Of a stretch of DNA of 64,000 bases, positions 60,384 through 64,000 are shown piece after piece (position 1 is the first letter of the stretch; each line of letters begins with the position of its first letter). Location of the stretch: assembly GCF_000250655.1 (NCBI RefSeq), contig NC_016935.1:8583501-8647500 (forward strand), given 5' to 3'. The translations under genes and the position numbers were made by a program. The stretch comes from Paenibacillus mucilaginosus 3016 (GTDB lineage Bacteria; Bacillota; Bacilli; Paenibacillales; NBRC-103111). The notes under the pieces were generated by a model. That model was not told where the DNA came from. It saw nothing but the letters and a program-made list of their open reading frames with translations, and made no database searches.

Positions 60384-62624
60384 ATGACGGCCTCTCCTCC
60401 CGCTTCAGGGAAAGATCCTGTCCTCCCGCCCCCCTCTCTGCTCGCACGCCTTGGTTTCTTCCTGGCCCGGCGGCGCCGGACCGCCGTTCTCTCCGGACTG
60501 ATCCTGCTGATCGTCTCGGTCCTCGCCGGGGCTGGCACACCCGCCAAGCTGACGCTGTCCCGCTATGAGGCTCCCGGTTCCGAATCCGTGCAGACCCGGG
60601 AGCTGCTTCATGAAGCATTCGGCGCCGGCAGCGCCAACCTCATTCTGGTCGTAACCGCCAAGTCGGGGAACGTCGATCACCCCGAGGTCCGGGAAGCCGG
60701 GCTGGCCCTGACCCGGAAGCTTGCCGCCGAGGAAGGCATCGCAGAGGCCTCTTCCTATTGGTCGCAAGGCGAATCCCCGGCCCTGCGCAGCCGGGATGGC
60801 AGCCAGGCTCTGGTCACCGCCCGGCTCTACGGCAGCGCCACTGAGGTACGCACGGCCCTCGCCGGGCTGTCCCCGCGCTACACGCTGGACCATGAGCTGC
60901 TGCGCGTGCAGGTCGGCGGACAGGAGGAAGTGTTCCGCCAGGTAGGCGAATTCGCCCGGCAGGACTTCCTCCGCGCCGAGCTGATCATCCTGCCCTCAGT
61001 CCTGCTGCTGCTCCTCCTGCTCTACCGCCGGTGGAGCGCCGCCCTCCTGACGGTCGGGGCAGGTCTCTTCTCGATGGTCCTCACCCTCGCGGCCCTTGGC
61101 GTTATCGTGCGCTTCACGGAAGTGTCCACCTTCGCCATGAACCTCACGCTCGTCATGGGTCTCGGCCTCGGCATCGACTACAGCCTCTTCATCATCTCCC
61201 GGTTCCGTGAGGAATGGGATGCAGAGCAGAGCATACCCCACGCCCTGGCCCGAACCCTGGATACGGCCGGACGCACGGTGATCTACAGCGGAGCCACGGT
61301 GGCGGTATCGCTGCTGGCGCTGCTGCTCTTCCCCTTCCCTTTCCTCCGCTCGCTCGGCTATGCCGGTGTCCTGGTCGTCCTCTCGGGGATGCTGGGCGCG
61401 GTCGTGTTCCTTCCCGCAGCTCTGGCCCTCCTTGGCGGCAGGGTCAGCCGGGGGCCGCAGCAAAAGCGCACCGCCGGCTCGGATACGCCGTCCGGCTTCT
61501 GGTACCGGACCGCCATGGCGACCATGCGCCGTCCCGGGGCCGCCGGAGGAGCCGCGCTGCTTGTGCTGCTGCTCCTCGCTTCTCCCGCTGCCGGACTGCA
61601 CTTCGGGCTGCCCGACGACCGGATGCTGCCTGCCTCCGCCTCCTCCCGGGTCACCCAGGATGCCGTGCGGACCGGCTTCGAAGCCGAAGAAGCGGATGCC
61701 ATTCAGGTGGCCGCCCTGGGGACCGGCCGCCCTGCCGGCCGGCTCGCGGACATCGAACGCTATGCCGCCGAGCTGTCGCGGGTGCCTGGCATCACTCAGG
61801 TCGACTCCTGGGCCGGCACCTATGCCGGGGGCGTGAGGATCATCGAACGAACTGCATCGCATGAGCGTTTCGCGAGCGAGCGCGGCACATGGTTCGCCGC
61901 GATTCCGTCGGTCGCCGCCCTCGAGCAGAATTCGGACGGCCTGCTTCAAGGTGTCCGTGCGGTGCCTGCGCCGTTCGAGGTGAGGATCGGCGGATTCCCG
62001 GCGGAGCTGGCCGACTACCGGGCCTCGCTGGTGGAGCGGCTTCCCCTGGTGCTCAGCCTCATCCTGGGCGCAACCTTCGTGATCCTCTTCCTGATGACCG
62101 GCTCCCTGCTCCTACCGCTGAAGGCGACCGTGCTGAACCTGCTCAGCCTCTCAGTCATGTTCGGCGGGCTCGTCTGGGTGTTCCAGGACGGCCATCTCTC
62201 CGGCCTGCTCCGCTTCACCTCCATCGGCACGATCGAGCCCAGCATCCCCATCCTGATGTTCTGCATCGCCTACGGCCTCTCGATGGATTACGAAGTGTTC
62301 ATCCTCTCCCGCATCAAGGAAGAGTATGACCGCACGGGGGATAACACGCGGGCCGTAGCAGCGGGCATTCAGCGGAGCGCCCCGCTCGTGTCGGCTGCGG
62401 CGGGCATTCTCGCCCTCTCCTTTGCGGCCTATGCATCCGGCAGCGTGGTGCTGCTGAAGATGCTGGGCGTCGGCATGGCCCTTGCGGTGATTGTGGACGC
62501 CACGCTGATCCGCGCCATTCTCGTACCCGCGCTGATGCGGCTCGCAGGTGAGGCGAACTGGTGGGCTCCGCAGCCTCTGCGGCGGCTGTATGAGCGGTTC
62601 GGGCTTCATGAGGCGGGGGGATAA
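60384..62624 (+). CDS. MMPL-family RND transporter
   Basis: 746 residues. Two repeats of TM1 plus a large extracytoplasmic domain plus five TM segments, as in MmpL/YdfJ transporters. The proton-relay motif of the first half is GLGIDYSLFIISRFREE; of the second half AYGLSMDYEVFILSRIKEE. It exports lipids or amphiphilic compounds by proton antiport; cargo unknown. AAGGAG is before the ATG. Control by the adjacent Rrf2 protein suggests a detoxification efflux pump. Confidence 0.92.
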   Translation: MTASPPASGKDPVLPPPSLLARLGFFLARRRRTAVLSGLILLIVSVLAGAGTPAKLTLSRYEAPGSESVQTRELLHEAFGAGSANLILVVTAKSGNVDHPEVREAGLALTRKLAAEEGIAEASSYWSQGESPALRSRDGSQALVTARLYGSATEVRTALAGLSPRYTLDHELLRVQVGGQEEVFRQVGEFARQDFLRAELIILPSVLLLLLLLYRRWSAALLTVGAGLFSMVLTLAALGVIVRFTEVSTFAMNLTLVMGLGLGIDYSLFIISRFREEWDAEQSIPHALARTLDTAGRTVIYSGATVAVSLLALLLFPFPFLRSLGYAGVLVVLSGMLGAVVFLPAALALLGGRVSRGPQQKRTAGSDTPSGFWYRTAMATMRRPGAAGGAALLVLLLLASPAAGLHFGLPDDRMLPASASSRVTQDAVRTGFEAEEADAIQVAALGTGRPAGRLADIERYAAELSRVPGITQVDSWAGTYAGGVRIIERTASHERFASERGTWFAAIPSVAALEQNSDGLLQGVRAVPAPFEVRIGGFPAELADYRASLVERLPLVLSLILGATFVILFLMTGSLLLPLKATVLNLLSLSVMFGGLVWVFQDGHLSGLLRFTSIGTIEPSIPILMFCIAYGLSMDYEVFILSRIKEEYDRTGDNTRAVAAGIQRSAPLVSAAAGILALSFAAYASGSVVLLKMLGVGMALAVIVDATLIRAILVPALMRLAGEANWWAPQPLRRLYERFGLHEAGG

Positions 62625-62699
62625 GCGAATAGGGCGCTGTGCTCTTCCACCCCACGCCCATTCCCTAACTGCACATCATATCAATACTGTCGGCATACC

Positions 62700-62737
62700 A
62701 AAAAAGGACTCCTCCCCGTCACTGGAGAGAAGTCCTT
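62700..62737 (-). terminator. Terminator downstream of the membrane-anchor fragment
   Basis: AAGGACT ... AGTCCTT hairpin, minus-strand tail TTTTTTGG. Confidence 0.75.
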
Positions 62738-62754
62738 CCTGCTTACTGGCTGTT

Positions 62755-62895
62755 CTACAGCCGGGTGCGCTTATAGAAAGTGACGATGAGGCAAGCCGCC
62801 AGGAGCACGAGCAGCGCCACGCCCGAAGCGATCGCTTCGCTGAGGCTGCCCTGCGCCTGCATCTGCGATTCCGGTCCGCCTGGGCCGCCGCCCAT
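62755..62895 (-). CDS. Short single-TM protein or C-terminal gene fragment
   Basis: 46 residues from the ATG at 62895 (GGAGG four bases upstream, close). Gly/Pro-rich start MGGGPGGPES, then one TM (ALLVLLAACLIVTF) and the basic end YKRTRL. The same frame stays open upstream to 62949 as a Gly/Ser linker (KDELSGGSAGDSSGSGG) with no start, then meets a TAA. The linker-TM-basic layout looks like the C-terminal anchor of a larger surface protein whose front part is lost. Two TTCAG boxes 11 bp apart lie just upstream (62957-62973). Confidence 0.5.
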   Translation of the reverse strand: MGGGPGGPESQMQAQGSLSEAIASGVALLVLLAACLIVTFYKRTRL

Positions 62896-62986
62896 GCCGC
62901 CTCCGCTGCCGGAGCTGTCGCCTGCGGAGCCCCCGCTGAGCTCATCCTTAGCGGAACCTGAACGTTAACTGAATGTTACTGCGCAT

Positions 62987-63028
62987 GAAAAAAACACCTT
63001 CCTCCGCAAAAAAAGCGGAAGAAAGGTG
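62987..63028 (-). terminator. Terminator of the DUF4132 gene
   Basis: Minus-strand CACCTTTCTTCCGC / GCGGAGGAAGGTG, loop of T residues, then TTTTTTTC. Confidence 0.88.
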
Positions 63029-63036
63029 CCTGGTTG

Positions 63037-64000
63037 CTAAGAGGTGAGCTGTGCGAGAATGCTCGGATCTTTCAGCTTGGTATCCTGTGCCAGCATGGTG
63101 ATCTTGGACAGGATCTCGGCCGTCTTCGGATCCTCATCCATGAACGGAAGGAAGATCCGGCCCCGGTGCTGGGAATGTACCGGAATGATATACAGGGCTC
63201 CGGAGGCCATCTTGTATGCCATCCCGCTGCCAAGGTGAACGCTGTATTCCCCGAGGCTTCCGGCGATCAAGGCGAAGTTGCCCTCCAGCCGTACATTCGT
63301 AATCTTAAGCAGCCGCAGCGACTCGGCCACAATGGCTCTTCGCAGTTCGATGGTCGTCAGGCTCGCTTCCGGGTCAACTGCACCGGCGTGCGCCACACTG
63401 ACCACCAGGTCGACATCCCGCATGACCTCCGAGAAGATCAGCGGAGGAATGGCGCCGATGTCCAGCGGTTCATAGGTCCGCCGGTGGAAGAACCCGACGG
63501 TCTCGAGCGTCGGGCTCTCCACCTCGGAAGGCGAGAACCAATCGGCCAGCGCGTAGACCCGGGCGATGATGTTCTCCTTGTAGTACACCTTCTGCAGGCC
63601 TTCTTCGTAGCTTGCCGTCCATGACCGGGACTTCAGGAGGGCGGCGGCTTTCCGCGGCTGGATCTGGTGCCCGGCATAGCGGCGGGAGAGCGTTCCTGCC
63701 GCCAGTTCATCCGGATTCGGCACATACAATTCCCGGAATACCTGCTTGAACGGCTGCCGGATCGCCCGGTCGAAGAGGTGCTTCTGATACGTGCCCCAGG
63801 ACCCGCTCTCCAGCAGATGAACCGGGTGGGCGATCCGCAGCTCATCTTGTGCCGCGATCTCATACTTCACTCCCTGCGGATCCTCCAGCAGGCCCTCTGC
63901 GTAGAATCCGAGGCGGCCTCCCGCTTCGAACACCAGGGCCCGGAGCAGCGGGGCAATCACGGGGCTGGTCATGAGACCTGCGAGCTCGGCTCCCGTGAAC
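63037..64000 (-). CDS. DUF4132 domain protein (C-terminal part)
   Basis: The frame is open to the right edge of the window, so only the last 321 or so codons are seen; an ATG at 63972 is internal. The text VFEAGGRLGFYAEG, IAHPVHLLESGSW, ELYVPNPDELAAG, SRRYAGHQIQPRKAAALLKS and IIPVHSQHRGRIFLPFMDED fits the C-terminal half of DUF4132 (MolR/YehI-like) proteins, usually above 1000 residues. Function is unknown; some are linked with WGR-domain proteins. Confidence 0.85.
   Translation of the reverse strand, partial: FTGAELAGLMTSPVIAPLLRALVFEAGGRLGFYAEGLLEDPQGVKYEIAAQDELRIAHPVHLLESGSWGTYQKHLFDRAIRQPFKQVFRELYVPNPDELAAGTLSRRYAGHQIQPRKAAALLKSRSWTASYEEGLQKVYYKENIIARVYALADWFSPSEVESPTLETVGFFHRRTYEPLDIGAIPPLIFSEVMRDVDLVVSVAHAGAVDPEASLTTIELRRAIVAESLRLLKITNVRLEGNFALIAGSLGEYSVHLGSGMAYKMASGALYIIPVHSQHRGRIFLPFMDEDPKTAEILSKITMLAQDTKLKDPSILAQLTS

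Noticed and set aside
62676..62945. 89-codon minus-strand frame (MSSAGAPQ...) over the membrane-anchor fragment
   Set aside because: Arg/Ala-rich frame without a ribosome site; the alternative frame gives a credible linker-TM-basic tail, so that one was kept.

Overview
The window looks like a chromosomal segment of a high-GC, flagellated, spore-former-type Gram-positive bacterium, most likely Paenibacillus (Paenibacillus mucilaginosus-like). The reasons are GC-rich codon use with strong AGGAGG ribosome sites, Bacillus-style regulons (GlpP antitermination, Fur, Rex, CcpA cre, SigD-type promoters), a two-TM AraC regulator typical of Paenibacillus, S-layer homology domains, menaquinone genes of the futalosine route and CCA-encoded tRNA. 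I see no phage, insertion sequence or CRISPR array. The assignment is inference from gene content.

Layout. 1-7.1 kb: start of a divergent lipoprotein gene, a membrane AraC regulator, a secreted Glu/Lys-rich repeat protein, an OmpR-type two-component system and a double-HTH protein. 7.1-12.8 kb: a Fur-controlled siderophore ATPase, a GGDEF-EAL membrane protein and a chemoreceptor. 13-19.2 kb: a 1770-residue secreted protein with 12 FnIII-like and 6 OmpL47-like modules, expressed behind a cyclic-di-GMP-I riboswitch, then a decayed oxidoreductase pseudogene. 19.3-22.5 kb: GlsB-type protein, YdjO, cold-shock protein, second chemoreceptor. 22.5-27.5 kb: the glycerol regulon glpP, glpF, glpK, glpD with two antiterminator leaders. 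27.8-31.7 kb: Fur-controlled yclNOPQ-like petrobactin importer. 31.8-33.5 kb: yjlC-ndh with a Rex-like site. 33.8-35.0 kb: tRNA-Asp followed by gluQ. 35-39.2 kb: solute-binding lipoprotein, YceI protein and a BlaI/M56 pair. 39.3-48.4 kb: SDR, cystine-type symporter, third chemoreceptor, AAC(3)-like enzyme, and an operon of SGNH hydrolase, ABC exporter and UDG-like protein. 48.9-55.5 kb: secreted protein, EamA exporter with AraC regulator, mqnB-mqnD, glycosyltransferase and kinase. 55.7-64 kb: SLH protein, FlxA-like protein, ArsR/SRPBCC operon, a 55-residue secreted peptide, Rrf2/MMPL pair, a membrane-anchor fragment and the end of a DUF4132 protein.

The most unusual signal is regulatory. Four promoters far apart in the window (two-component operon, BlaI/M56 operon, SLH protein gene, FlxA-like gene) share tandem TTCAG-like boxes repeated every 11 bp, ending TTCAGG and followed after 9 bases (9 or 11 for the two-component operon) by a -10 box. 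This is the layout expected for an OmpR-family activator, and the one encoded here sits behind its own copy. I infer a local cell-envelope regulon. Other circuits visible: c-di-GMP signalling (riboswitch plus a GGDEF-EAL enzyme), three chemoreceptors each with a SigD-like promoter of 16-base spacing, and BlaI-type operators before both blaI and yceI.

Several starts were set by ribosome binding sites and are shorter than the longest open frame. Most genes are on the minus strand. Coordinates of hairpins and boxes were read by eye and may be off by one or two bases.
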